Below are positions 1 through 11,028 of a stretch of 64,000 bases of DNA, in pieces. A program made the position numbers and the translations under genes. Source of the stretch: Strobilurus pachycystidiatus (Eukaryota; Basidiomycota; Agaricomycetes; Agaricales; Physalacriaceae); NCBI GenBank assembly GCA_019915135.1, contig JAHLMK010000010.1:62001-126000 (forward strand), in the 5' to 3' direction. Every line of letters begins with the position of its first letter. Position 1 is the stretch's first letter. Below the pieces are notes generated by a model that was given only the letters and a program-made list of their open reading frames with translations, was not told the origin of the DNA and did not search any database.

Positions 1-2877
1 TATCGGGATGGCTTGCTTTCTTCCGTCCAAATGTAAGGCAATTCAGGAAATAGGAGACATGAAAGCATGTTCTTTGGGCACAATAGGTGTTTGATGGCTT
101 CTTGCCTCATGGATGGGGATTCAATGTACTTCAAACCGCAGATAAAGTTTTCAATGGACACAGAAAAATTAACTGGTGTTTTGTATACAAGCTCTACTGC
201 AAGGAATCGCTTTGGCCACTGGTCATTTACAAAGACCCTATATGCATCTTCAGAATGTTGGCGGAGGGCCAGGTTCATGATGCAAACAAGATGCCAAAGG
301 CTCCATCCACCATTACGTTGTGAAATGGAAAGATAGCAAGTCACAACACTCTGGAGTATTGGTATCAGCATAGGGAAATTATCTTTGTAAAGATGGTTCT
401 TGTATAGCAAGAGGGCATTACACAAACAGTCTTGTGCAGCATACTGGAGGGGCTGCTTCAGTGACAGAAGCAATGTATGTGCAGTGATGATATCAAGAAC
501 AAGTTTTCTCATGGCCAAAAATGCTGCATCTTTATCCTTGAATCTGAGAGGATTGTTCTGGTTATTGTGCTTAGTTGGACTGACAACAGTATTTAACAGT
601 GTAAGGAAAGCAGCCAAATCTGGTGTTTCATCTGAGCTCTCAATCAATGCCAACACCTGTTGAAAGGCAAAAGTCCCTAGAGCTGCAATCAAAGATGGAA
701 GGGCCCTGGTTTTATCAAATTTCATATTGCATATATCAAATGCAGCTAGCATGTCTGTCACAAGAGTGCTGTGGTATGGCTCAAATGTGACAAAATTCTT
801 AAGATTGAGTACCTCAGGAAGAGGCTGTCTGCGCCCTCTTGGGGTAAGTATGTGACCAATGAGGATAGCAAAGGAGGGTGCATTGAAGGTTATGGAATAT
901 TTGTTAGATTTCAAGGGGGGATGAAGATCCCACTTGCAACGCTGAAGAAATTTGCTCCAGATAATAGGATGTAATTCCACCCAATACCTGTCACAGATAA
1001 AGTCATTGGCATTGAAGCTGTCCTTGCAGGACCCCAATGAGACATTCATTGCATGAAGCTGGAAATCACCTCCATCCATCAAGGCCATGGAACGAGAGAC
1101 ATTTGGATTGAATAATTGAGACCGTACCAGCCGCTCTACAGTGTCATGTCCCCCTGAAATGGCTCTTTGACCTTGCATGAAGGAAGGTTCAAAAATCACC
1201 TCGTACTCAGTCCACTGGTTCCATAGACAATGCCAGGTGTCTTTCACAGCATTTACAGACCAAATTTTGGTAGCTGCATGCCTCTCAACTGACAAAGGCA
1301 GTCCAGCAATGGCCTGAACTGCAATGCTTTGGACACTGGGATTGGATGACACTGCATGTAACCAAAGAATGCCATCAACCGAGATAGCATCATGCGCAAC
1401 GTGTACACTCTCTGTTTCCACGGCTGATAGTGTCTGAGATTTGGTCATAGCAGCAGACATGTATTTGGTGCGTCTGGTATGTTTTTTGCGGGGATAATGA
1501 CGCCTGAAGAAACGGCCATGTCGATAGTGAAGCCAGAACTGCCGAGAAACCCCATCCCACATTTGGCCAACCTTGCGTCGAAAAAAGAGCCAGCTCAACG
1601 CAGCAGAGCAATAACCGTGGTACAGGAAGTCACTCAGTGGTGTATGATAGGGACACTGGATTGCAAATAATGGCATTGCGTTGCTCAGAATGTAAAGCAG
1701 GCTGACTAGCACAGTCAGAGTGCCAATGGTCCATGCCAGTGATGTACGCAGTGGGATGTAGAAAAGTACAAGGCCTGATAGGAAAAGACCAAGCGAAGTG
1801 TGCATGACAATGGGCAAGAGGCCAATAATGGTGCCGACATGCCATTTTTCAAGGCCCGTGAAACGGAATTGGCGGATATGGCTACGAAGTCCAGGTGTAC
1901 CAGACGGAAGTGTCACGTAATGATGCAGCCATTGCTTGACCAGTACGGCAAACAGGGCAACAACAAGGCTGCAAGTGAGACTGACGGCCCATAATCCGTT
2001 GACCCAGATGTCGAGACTGTGGGGAACAAAAGTTGCAGTTGGATTGACGGAAGGAAGGGTGATGTTGGGAAGTGAGACACCGTCAATTGTGGCAACTTGG
2101 ATGAGAACCAGGTCGTAGAGAAGTGCGGCGGACATCCCTGCGGAGTCTGGCTGGAGATTTTGCGAGACTTGGACCAGGAAGGATGTGACGACGGCTGAGA
2201 AAAGGCCGGCCTGATATGTGTTGAGTCATTTGCCATTGAGCATCAAAAATGAAAACTTACGAAGACGAGCATCACGTCTAGGCCATCGCGGTGCTGGCTA
2301 ACCATGGTTTCGTCATAGGCTGCTGCCTCTTCTTCGTAGACGCGCCATACCCTGGCATGAGGAGCCGTCTCTTTGCCATATGAGTCTTCGGGTAGGCGCG
2401 CCTCATAGTCATCCTTGAAGACTGTATTTGTAGCAGCGGTAGTATTCTGCTTCAATCCAAATAGATATCGATCTGGTTTAAATGGTGCTATAGACTGCAT
2501 AAGAGCCGGAGGATCTTGTGCCGTTGTGGCTTGGATGGCGGAGTCCTTCCCGCGGATGTAGCCTGCAGTGAATGCCTATAACAGCTTAGCTTGAGCACCG
2601 ACAAAAGGGACAGTCGTACCTCCTTGTATTTACGATCTATTTCGCCCATCTGTGGAAGCGTTAGTTGCATCATAGGTGACAGTTCTCGCGGACATACCAG
2701 TTCTTCGTCGATAACAGAATTGGCAGGCGGATGAGCTGGCACATCCTGCTCGGGAGCTGCTGTAGATGCGGCTGTAGGGCTCCGACCGGCACGACTCGAA
2801 TGGCTATTTGCAGGAGAGACGACGGAGCCCAGAGGGGCCGCATCGTTGATAGGTCCAGGGACCGAGCTTTCATCCAT
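1..2877 (-). CDS. DUF6535 multi-spanning membrane protein (3' end beyond window)
   Basis: Function unknown; the DUF6535 family is expanded in Agaricomycetes and is defined by a membrane-anchored N-terminal domain. The chosen start is ATG at 2877 (MDESSVPG). A Ser/Thr-rich leader is followed by short exons reading MGEIDRKYKE and AFTAGYIRGKD, then the family core RVYEEEAAAYDETMV and GLDVMLVFAGLFSAVVTSFL. Four hydrophobic segments follow: one around 2250-2180, one around 2000-1930, and two between about 1830 and 1660. Hallmarks include LVKQWLHHY and PLFAIQCPY. Introns lie near 2660 and 2600 and between about 2236 and 2260. Downstream the frame continues as a long cytosolic alpha-helical region of more than 500 residues that is still open at base 1, so the protein is truncated by the window. 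The family call is recognised from motifs; cellular role is not inferable. Confidence 0.8.
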
Positions 2878-3095
2878 CGTTTGCACTCCAGGAAAGAAAG
2901 ACGGAAGACTGAGTGCGTGGGATGAAAATGTGGGAAACAGCTTTCGTGGGCGGTGTCGATCAGCCTGGGTGTGATGGGTCTCACGCCAGCTATACCCGCG
3001 CCTGCAGTGTGGGTATTATCGTTGTCTACTCGACACGTTGTGCCTAATGTTGATTGTTGAATGTTGAGGCCGTTGAAGTTTGTGGAAAGGTGGTC
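2860..3095. repeat. Start-codon region and 5' flank of the DUF6535 gene, copied at 7.8 kb
   Basis: About 230 bp covering the first codons and upstream flank of the DUF6535 gene recurs in the same orientation near 7785-8012. Shared blocks include the CATCGTTTGCACTCC segment, CTACTCGACACG, and TTGAATGTTGAGGCCGT. The copies have diverged by substitutions and small indels, so this is an old duplication and not an assembly artefact. Confidence 0.75.
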
Positions 3096-3251
3096 CGGAC
3101 AGTGCCGATCACGCAAGCAATGGCTACAAAGTCACTACCATTCAGTCCTTGGTAGATGTGTTGGATCGGCAGCACAATCAGTCCGACTCCCGATTGAAGA
3201 CAATATGATTTTACAATCCGCGTTTGACAACTAGGAAGCACTGCTTTGGGA

Positions 3252-6200
3252 CTACAGGTCTTTCTCTCCTCGAATTTTCACAGCAGCTATTCGCCACGAA
3301 TGAATCAGACAATTATCAGCGTAGAACTTGACAACAAACGTACCAATCTCGGCAATAGCGTACACCGCCGCTGTCGATGAAGTCGTCAGTCATAATCGAC
3401 GGAATGAGTTCATGCTCATACCAAGTGGGTGTGCAGAGAAATGTAACGGAATGATGGAGATGTCTGCAACCCGAATGTTGCTGGTCCCATACACCTTCAA
3501 TGGAGACTATCGTCAGAAAACTAGATCAAAAGATATACAGAGAATTGGAAACCTTGAGGTCTGTGTCTACGACACCACCCTTCTTCTTTGGAAGCATAGA
3601 AAGCGATCCACAGACATCTGACACGCTCGCGTTAGATAGACAGAGGACCTAGAGAAGCAACGCACGAAATGTCGAACTAAAATTGTTCTTCACCCAGTCT
3701 AGTTGCAGGTTAGTCAAATGACAACGCGCCGCTTCTGTCCACATACCAGCAAGTTCCTCGTCCGTCTGGACCGCGACACCTGGGTTGAGCTCAACTGTCG
3801 GCGACTCTGGAGCACCAACGAGTCAGTCATGACCATACCACGGTCATCAGAGCTTACCAGCAAAATGGTCAGAGACTGGTGTCGTCTTGACGACTTTCCG
3901 TACATATTTCGCCAATTCCACAAAGGCTTGCAAGTCTACCCGAGTGCATGATCAGCCTCGTTTCCGACAAACATCGTAGGTTACGTACCGATGTCATGTT
4001 CGAAATAATGAGGGTCAAATTCTGGGTCCGCAAGCGGGTCGTCCGTTGTGGCATGGATCGTCCCCCGGTTGAAGTTGTAGTTCGTCGCAGGGAACACGCT
4101 GAAGTACTTCTTGTCCGGTCGCGGACGGTCTATATGCGAGGCAGTAAGCACAAAACAAGACGAAATCGCAACACAATAGGTACTTGGTCCCGAGATAGTC
4201 GCGGCGTGGCCGATAACCTCGAAGCCCGGTGCGCCATTGAGTATCCTCTCTAGCATGATATGATATTGTTCGAGTCTTCCGGGAGGATAAGCATCCTTTT
4301 CCGAATCGATTTTTCGTCGCTCGGCCTCGACCAGCTCGACCGCCCGAGGAGAAACGGTATCCAAACTGGTGAAAACCATGGTAGAGACGCCCATCATGAA
4401 CACGCCTTCATTGTTCTTGCTGTAAGGTTGCACAGATGAGCACTACATCTTGTAGTTTGACTAACATGACATATGATTACCTTTTCTCGATTTGCTCTAA
4501 GACCTGCTGAGGATCGCGGAGACAATCGAACGTCTCGTCAGGGAAATCATGTTTCAACTCTGCAGCGACGATAAATAAGCTTGGTCGGCAATCAGAAACA
4601 CTTGAGTACACATACCATATGTCAATCCGACGAAGTTGTGATCTTGCACATTCTCGCCTACGCCCTCCAAAGCGAGTCTCAACGGAACACCAATCTTTTG
4701 TAAGACATTCGGACGCCCGATGCCCGAGAGCTCAAGTATCTGGGGCGATTTCAACGCACTGTGAAACCATCAGCTTACACTCCGCAGAAGAGCGAAGGAG
4801 TACAACGTACCCAGCGCACATGACGACCTCTTTCCTCACCCCGACGGAATGTATACTACCTCCTTCTTTCCACTCTGAGAATTCCACGCCCGTCGCCACC
4901 GACTCCCCGTTCTCCTTCGCCTCCGTGACCAACCTTCTGACCACCGCACCAGTCAACACGATCAGATTCTTCCGCTCCGCGTTTGGCTGGTAATAGGCCT
5001 GTGGAACACACTAAGTCAGTCACGGTGAGACTAGCACTAGGAAAGTGCCGACCGACCGATGCTGCATATGATCGGGTATTCGTTTCGGGATCGAGGGTAT
5101 TCGGGAGAAGGTAGACGCCACCAGTCTAGTAAATGAACGGATTGGTTACGTGTCGTTTGGGGTGACGAAAGAATGTTGCCTACATCGCCGTGGTTCTAGC
5201 AGGAGTAAAACTTGGTGATCAGCGTTATTGTCGGACGAGAGGCAGCTCAAGCTCACAGGTCCTGGAGCCCAAGGAGTTCCCATCTTGACGAAGGTCTGCG
5301 GAGAGATAATTGGCGTAGTACACTTCACGGCCAAAGTCTATGCGCACCTTCTGCAGCTTCAAGTCGACATCCAAAACATGCCTAGGATGGCTCAATTTGA
5401 TGGGACCTGTCGATTCAGACTTAGTAGCCTCCGAGTCAAAGTTTAGACTCCCAAAACTTGCCTTCACCCCACTTCTTATCCCAGACCTTTGGTACATCAG
5501 AAGACAGTTTGTCCGTCGTGAGTTCAGTATTGGGGTAAAAGCTGGACGCCACATCAACAACGCCTTCGCGAGATCGGACAGCGTCTTGACTTACGTCGCC
5601 GCCTTCTGGAGATATTTCTCGAACATCTTCCAGTTCCAGTTCGTATTTCCGAGGCGTTCCCAGTCTTCACGGCGCGTGAGATTAATTTTCGCTGAGGCGA
5701 TTTGAGAAGATTACCGTCGATGTCCTTCTTGTAAGGCTGGCACCAGGACGAGAAGTTGTTCGCAGAGCTGCCGCCGAGACTTTTGCCGCTGATCAGAATG
5801 ACTTTTAGCACCAAACTATATGGTAGTAGACTGGCATGTACCGGTGCCAATACATCTCTAGCCCATTGGCATGGACTTGGGGAACCTGCCGCATGCGTCA
5901 GTAAACAATACCACCCAGATCATTAGAGAGAAGCCAACAGTCTTAAAAGCCCAATCATAATCGGGCTGCTTGAACGTAGTGCCAAACTGTCCCGGACGTG
6001 CTATATACAATTGTTGTAAGAAGCTGTAAGACAATCTTCCATCAAGAGTCCAGAACTTACTGATCAGCACGTCGTTCAGATTCGGCTTGCCCGCATCGAG
6101 GACCAACACAGACGCTTCTGGATCCTCTGAGAGTCGCTCAGCAACGACCAGTCCGGCCGTCTAAGCATCTACACGTCATGTTGGGATGCGAACGATGGAC

Positions 6201-6334
6201 GAGAGCACTTACACCACCACCTGATCAGGAAGTCCCTCAGAAGTCATTCGCAAGTACCTCCGAGAGATCGACTGACCGACAATCACATAGTCGAACGTCT
6301 TTCCCTTGACTTCAGCGAGAGCAACAAGAGGCAT
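3252..6334 (-). CDS. GMC (glucose-methanol-choline) family FAD oxidoreductase, AA3-type
   Basis: FAD-dependent alcohol/aldehyde oxidase or dehydrogenase of the GMC superfamily; substrate not predictable. The start ATG at 6334 gives MPLVALAEVKGKTFDYVIVG, then GGGTAGLVVAERL (Rossmann ADP-binding motif) assembled across an 8-nt micro-exon (6213-6220). GMC signature 1 reads GKSLGGSSANNF (about 5790), and signature 2 reads SPQILELSGIG (about 4740). The C-terminal catalytic region reads HFSAHPLAAVYAIAE and ends EIAAVKIRGEKDL before a TAG stop at 3252-3254. At least ten short introns split roughly 600 codons, a normal family length. There is no signal peptide, unlike secreted aryl-alcohol oxidases, so an intracellular enzyme is likely. 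Odd point: the usual WHTxG(T/S)xSM block reads FHVCGSLSM after splicing, so Trp is replaced by Phe. It may be active, but this motif is atypical. Confidence 0.88.
6213..6220 (-). other. 8-nt micro-exon of the GMC oxidoreductase gene
   Basis: Bases 6220-6213 on the minus strand read GTGGTGGT. They are flanked by an intron 6276-6221 (donor GTCAGT, acceptor ATCAG, 56 nt) and an intron 6212-6161 (donor GTAAGT, acceptor TTAG, 52 nt). The phases fit exactly: upstream exon ...ATTGTCG, micro-exon, downstream exon ACGGCCGGACTGG give I-V-G-G-G-T-A-G-L, the invariant dinucleotide-binding loop. Without these eight bases the frame shifts and the motif is lost. Confidence 0.85.
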
Positions 6335-6804
6335 GTTGAATGATGGTAGCTCGACTGCTAAGCATTGCCTTTAAGTAGGTCGTCTCCCTGCCTGATGGCC
6401 GGGACTCTACCGTGGCTGAGTGAGTAAGAAATTCCATAGGTTCGAACGAGCCGAAAGAAGACCGTTTACCCGCCTCTTGAGTGGATCTGTACTCGATCCA
6501 CTCATTTCCGACTTCAGGGCAAATTTTATCTTTGCGCGTTCACCTTCGTTGGCCCACGTCGACCCTCCTTGGCACGTGTGGTTGGTTCCATTTTTCCACT
6601 TGTTCGACTACTTTGGCAATCAATTATCAAGCCGCTGACTGACCGAGACGCGACCGTCGGAATTACCCACCGTCGGAGAAAGCCTCAGATTTCTCTATCT
6701 GAGCAAGCACTATGCAATGGTAATGGCTCGCTGCTGACAAGGTGCACAAGGGGTCGCAAAGCAGACGCCTGCAATAGTTCGAGCGTCAGCTTGACCACAA
6801 CTCG

Positions 6805-7578
6805 AGGAATTGGAACGTCATACAGATGATGAACACCGGAGCTGAGCCGTCGTAGTGGCTGGCTACAATCATTGGCCGGTATCACCACAGAGCTCTACCC
6901 AATTCCAAGACTCCAGACTGACCAACGAGTTTGTCCGCGGGGGGAGGGACAAGAGATTGGGATGTCATACAGATGATGAACAAGGCCCCCGGACGCTCCC
7001 CTGGAGGTGTGTCGCAGATTTGAACATTTGAGGGGGCGAAAAATCGGGTTTCCTTGTCGGTTTTTTGAACATTTGAGGGTTTTTGAGTGAAATCCCTGTC
7101 GCATTTTTGAACATTTGAGATCGGCTTGGAGTCCCAAAGGGTAACCGGCATGCGATGATGGACCGCGAAGCCCAAGTAATATGTACAGATGCGTACCAAC
7201 GCGTCGCAGTCTACATACTGTAGTCTGGTGTAGCTTCTCATCAGAGGAAGAGGTGTCAAGAGGTGTCAAGAAGTAAAAGCGCGTCACACCTTTGGCCTCT
7301 GTCACGAAATGTGACCAGAATCACTGTCGCTTTTTGAACATTTGAGTCTTGACGTCTGCAGCCCAGAAAAAATTTGGATATTTGAGGTTCATTTTTGACG
7401 AATTTTAGTGACAGACCTTTGGGGGAGCGTCCGGGGGTTTGATGAACACCGGAGCTGAGCCGTCGTAGAGAGATAGGCTACAATTCATTTGCCGGTATCA
7501 CCACCCACACAGCTCTACCCAATTCCACTCCAACCTGATCAAGGACAATGTCCGCAGGGAGGGACAGCTGATACTTGG
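6805..7578. repeat. Two degenerate tandem copies of a ~150-bp unit, the second split by an inserted element
   Basis: Copy A (about 6805-6952) and copy B (about 6953-6982 continuing at 7440-7578) share GTCATACAGATGATGAACA, CCGGAGCTGAGCCGTCGTAG, GCCGGTATCACCAC, AGCTCTACCCAATTCCA and a GTCCGC-GGGAGGGACA tail. The unit has no recognisable coding content. Copy B is interrupted by the 457-bp element at 6983-7439, and copy A preserves the empty site. Confidence 0.75.
6983..7439. mobile_element. Non-autonomous Mutator-like MITE (457 bp) with 9-bp target duplication
   Basis: Terminal inverted repeats CCCCCGGACGCTCCCC (6986-7001) and GGGGAGCGTCCGGGGG (7422-7437) are perfect over 16 bp. Complementarity continues imperfectly to about 30 bp (GGTgTGTCgC against GtGACAGACC). 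Just outside lie direct repeats TGATGAACA at 6974-6982 and 7440-7448, a 9-bp target-site duplication. The uninterrupted target is present in the neighbouring repeat copy at 6827-6835, which supports insertion. Internally, TGAACATTTGAG occurs four times (7021, 7066, 7108, 7335), like subterminal transposase-binding repeats. There is no transposase ORF. TSD length and TIRs fit Mutator-like (MULE) elements; the superfamily is inferred. Confidence 0.75.
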
Positions 7579-7729
7579 AGGTCCAGGCGCGTAAGAAGCG
7601 TATGAAAATGCATGTCGACAGGCAGGGTGCAAGTCGACTCGGCCGTGGAGACTGATGAATAAATGGAGGGAATTTGCGATGCCGATACCAGCCAACATTT
7701 GGTTCCAAAAGGTTGGCTTGGGGGAGGGG

Positions 7730-8012
7730 ATGGAGCCCACGGAGGCATTGAGAAACGCGTCGTTGATAGGTTCGCAGTACGAGCACTCGTCCATCGTTTG
7801 CACTCCGGGAGAACTGAGTGCGTAGGACGAAAATGTGGGGAACAGCCTTCGTGCGCGCTGTCGATTAGCCTGAGTGCCACGTTAATGGGTCTCAAGCCAG
7901 CTGCGCTCGTGCCTGCATTGGGGGTTATATCGTCTTCTACTCGACACGTCGTGCCGAATGGTGAATGGTGAATGTTGAATGTTGAGGCCGTCGACGTTTG
8001 TGGCAAGTTTGT
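7730..8012 (-). pseudogene. Relic of a DUF6535 gene start (5' fragment only)
   Basis: The frame from ATG 7794 starts MDECSYCEPINDA, matching MDESSVPGPINDA of the intact gene at 2877. The upstream 200 bp matches its 5' flank. Similarity fades after about 20 codons, and no RVYEEEAAAYDE core or membrane segments follow before the repeat block at 7.5 kb. It is a truncated, presumably non-functional duplicate of the promoter and first codons. Confidence 0.65.
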
Positions 8013-8339
8013 CCGATCATGCTACATTGAGCAATGTGTGCGCCGTGCCGCCTGCAGCTGATATATTCAATCGATATATTTAAGTGTGGTATGCCCAACC
8101 ATGGCTTCGCCTACAGCCATTCGAAAGTTCGAAAAAATGGACCTCGCTCCTCAGACATATTGACAACTTGAAGAGCTACGCGAAACACCAGGTGAACGCG
8201 TCTACTCTACAGCTACTACTGTAGATAATTATGCGTATAACAGTCGTTAGAAGGTATTACTTGAAAGCGTTAGTTCAACAGACATGCAGATGATCGTATA
8301 TAGATGATAAATTACGATGCAAGGATCCATAAAATGATT

Positions 8340-10472
8340 CTAACATGATGAAAACAGATTCGAGCTGCTGGTACCACCTTGGGGGTAATACCAAAACGAG
8401 AATGCCTGAAGAAAATTAGTCTCTAGGGCGCCGAAACGGGATGACAGCTTACAATGAGCACATAAGACCCAAACAACAATATACCGCTCATGTAATGCGT
8501 CCTTCCATCCTCCGTCGCAAAGCGAACCAGGAGGACAGAGAGGAACAGCGTTACAACCTCTAATGGATCGAACCTAGATGCAAGCAATGAGTATATACCG
8601 AGATCGAGGTGAAGATAGAGGCGTACAATAGCGACAGAGGTTTTCCGATGATCCAACCGATGAGAACGAGGAGAGGGATGACAAAGAGTGCGATCTATCA
8701 AGTGGTGAGCTCGAAAATCGGGCGACTTCAGGCCGTCATGAAAGTACCTGAATACACGATCCAACGGAGACAGCAAGGGCAAGATCAACCTTGTTGCGGT
8801 ACGCCACGAAAACAGCAGTGACATGCTCGGCAGCGTTTCCGACACTAAGGAGTAGGGAAAGGTAAAAGTGAGTATGTGTTTCCTCAAATGGTAGAATCAG
8901 CACATACATGGCAAGGAGGATCAAACCGAGCCATTCAGTGCTAACAGCGCCGGTCTGAAAAAGTCAATTCAGTACATGTGAGGCCGAATGAAAAAAATCT
9001 CCTAACCCGCCCAATACCTTCCAAGGAATCCGTAAGCGCCTCGGCGGTGACGTCTGAAAAACTGGTGAATTCCGGCAAGTCATTGGCGTGAAGAGAACTG
9101 ACATGTGAGTCCCGTTGAAGCAAGCAAAAGTCCAAGGGCCACGACAAGGTTCATCTCTGGGGACTCCTTCTCTTCTTCGTCACTGTCAGTGGTATCCCTA
9201 CGCACAGGCCCAGCAGCCTCGACGTCCCTACTCGTGGAGCCTTGTCTCAAGGTGCGTTGGTTACCGCTGTCCGTCGAGTAAGAAAACAGCTCGATTGCAA
9301 TTGAATAATGAACGTGTACTGACCGCATTTCCATCTGCTTTTCCATCACACGCGGTCCGGTAGATCGTTCTTGAGTCCCCCACCCAAGAGCAGCTGCACT
9401 ACCAAACGCAGCGGTACTGCCCCTCTTGATAGGCTTGATTCGAGGATCCGCTCTTAGTAGTTCAGCTGCAGGCGCCGGCACAGGCGTCGACGAACGGGAT
9501 GGCGAAGAATCCAAAGAGGATCGTTCAGAATCGAGGAGCACGTCGTTTTCTGGGTTGTACAGATGCGAGTGACTGTACAGTTGGAAGATCATGTAACTCA
9601 TGTAGATGAAGATGAGAATGAGGGCGCTTCCTCTAGACATCTCGAGAATGATGTTTCGCTCCTCATCCTCGCCGGAGGCCTGTTCGATGGCGAAGGCAAA
9701 TACCGTGGGCAGCACGAGAGCGATGACAGCGAGAGTGAGGAGGTTGGTGTTGAGTTGGGCGGCGCTCTGCTGGAATTCCTGTTCAGAAAAGCGGATACCG
9801 CCAACGAGGAAGGCCATCCCAGTCACTAGAAGCAGATTGGATAATAATCCACCCTAGGAGAACATCAGTATAGCATACGCGTAGAAAGATGGAGCGTGTC
9901 TCACTAATAAGGAAGCTTGAACGACGCGAATTTCGCACTTGACTAGTAGTAGAATAGCGATGATGAATTCTGTGGCGTTTCCGAGGGATGCGTTAATGAG
10001 ACCGCCGAGTGCGTCTCCTGTGTATAGAGCAATAGTTTCGGTTCCGTGGCCAAGCATTCCTGCGAGAGGTATAACACCCAACAGTGCCATTGCGAAGACG
10101 GCCTGGAGGAAGAGTCAGTATGCAACTAGACTCGGAGCAAAAAACACGTACACCATCGGTTTGGTGGGTATAATGGAGTGCCCAGGCGATGGGATTGAAG
10201 ATGAGAAGCACGTTGATCCAACTGTAGGTTGCAGCTGACTTCAGGGACTCGACATAACCTGGAGCGGGGCCTATACTGTTCGAGGGTCGAAAGAACAACG
10301 ACCGAGTCAAGCGTCTCGAAAATGGTGGCGGGCGGACTACTTTGTGGCTCGGAGGTTCAGAGTTGAAAGTGTGGCCCTCGTCAGAGGTGCGGGCCGTGGG
10401 TGCTATGGGTTCAGGAGAGCTTGACAAGACCGTTCTGTCGTTTTCGGTCTTTTCATTGTGTTGAGCTTCCAT
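8340..10472 (-). CDS. VCX1: Vacuolar Ca2+/H+ exchanger (CAX family)
   Basis: Cation/proton antiporter of the CaCA superfamily that loads Ca2+ into the vacuole. Both alpha repeats are present: c-1 [16 protein letters not shown] (about 10010-9965) and c-2 [16 protein letters not shown] (about 8850). Later hydrophobic blocks include [21 protein letters not shown] and [12 protein letters not shown] cytosolic Ser/acidic loop ([24 protein letters not shown]) separates the two halves. The C-terminus [11 protein letters not shown] is joined across an intron near 8440 and stops with TAG at 8340. The start used is ATG 10472 ([12 protein letters not shown]). The same frame is open upstream to ATG 10598 (MMSRGVVVGLAP), which would add about 42 residues. 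Roughly 500 residues and six or more introns. Family assignment is secure; the symbol follows the yeast homologue. Confidence 0.88.
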
Positions 10473-11028
10473 AGAATAGGAGGAGGAGGCTTGGCGGTCG
10501 TGGTGGGAAGAGAAGAACCTGGCGAAGGGACGATTTCTTGTTGAAACTTGAAAGCTTTGGACTGGTGCCAAGCCAACAACCACCCCTCGTGACATCATCG
10601 TAGCCACGCCTTTATCTTACACGCTCGGTGTCTGCCGACCTCTCATAATTCTCACCGCCACAATACCACAATGCGACTCAATATTGCTCACCATCACAGC
10701 TGTCTGTTCGCTTTAGGGATCATCCTAGTGATCGAATGCACACAGCATCTGCTGCATTTCTCCGCAGTAACTGAGTAAGTACCAGCTGGTACCAGGTATA
10801 CCGCAATGCAGGAACAACGAACGCCTCATTATTTACGCGGTACTTGGACAGATATCGGTCCGCGACCTACTCGGAGTCGGTCAGCTCAACTGTGTAAGAT
10901 GCATTCGTTTCGTGCACTACAGGTGAATATGCCCGCCGCGGTCGACACTACAGCGCTCCTGGTCACTCGCTCTCCTTACAGCATGGCTAGGTACCAAAGA
11001 TGAGTGGGTCAATCTCGGCACTGCATGA
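10473..11028. other. Intergenic region between exchanger 5' end and CYSTM gene 3' end
   Basis: It holds the presumed promoter of the exchanger and the 3' UTR of the CYSTM gene. A 35-codon plus-strand frame at 10671 starts with a mildly hydrophobic stretch but has no other support. No repeat seen. Confidence 0.4.

Larger units (their letters stand above)
6335..8339. other. Gene-poor 2-kb gap between GMC and Ca2+/H+ exchanger genes
   Basis: Apart from the tandem repeat, the MITE and the DUF6535 relic described separately, I see no protein-coding signal here. The first 450 bp should hold the GMC promoter. The last 300 bp is A+T-rich and is probably exchanger 3' UTR. Confidence 0.6.

Noticed and set aside
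2878..2886. Upstream start of the DUF6535 gene at 2886
   Set aside because: The codon there is GTG; the first ATG in frame is at 2877.
10671..10778. 35-codon ORF with a hydrophobic start (possible secreted peptide)
   Set aside because: Too short, no splice continuation and no conserved pattern.
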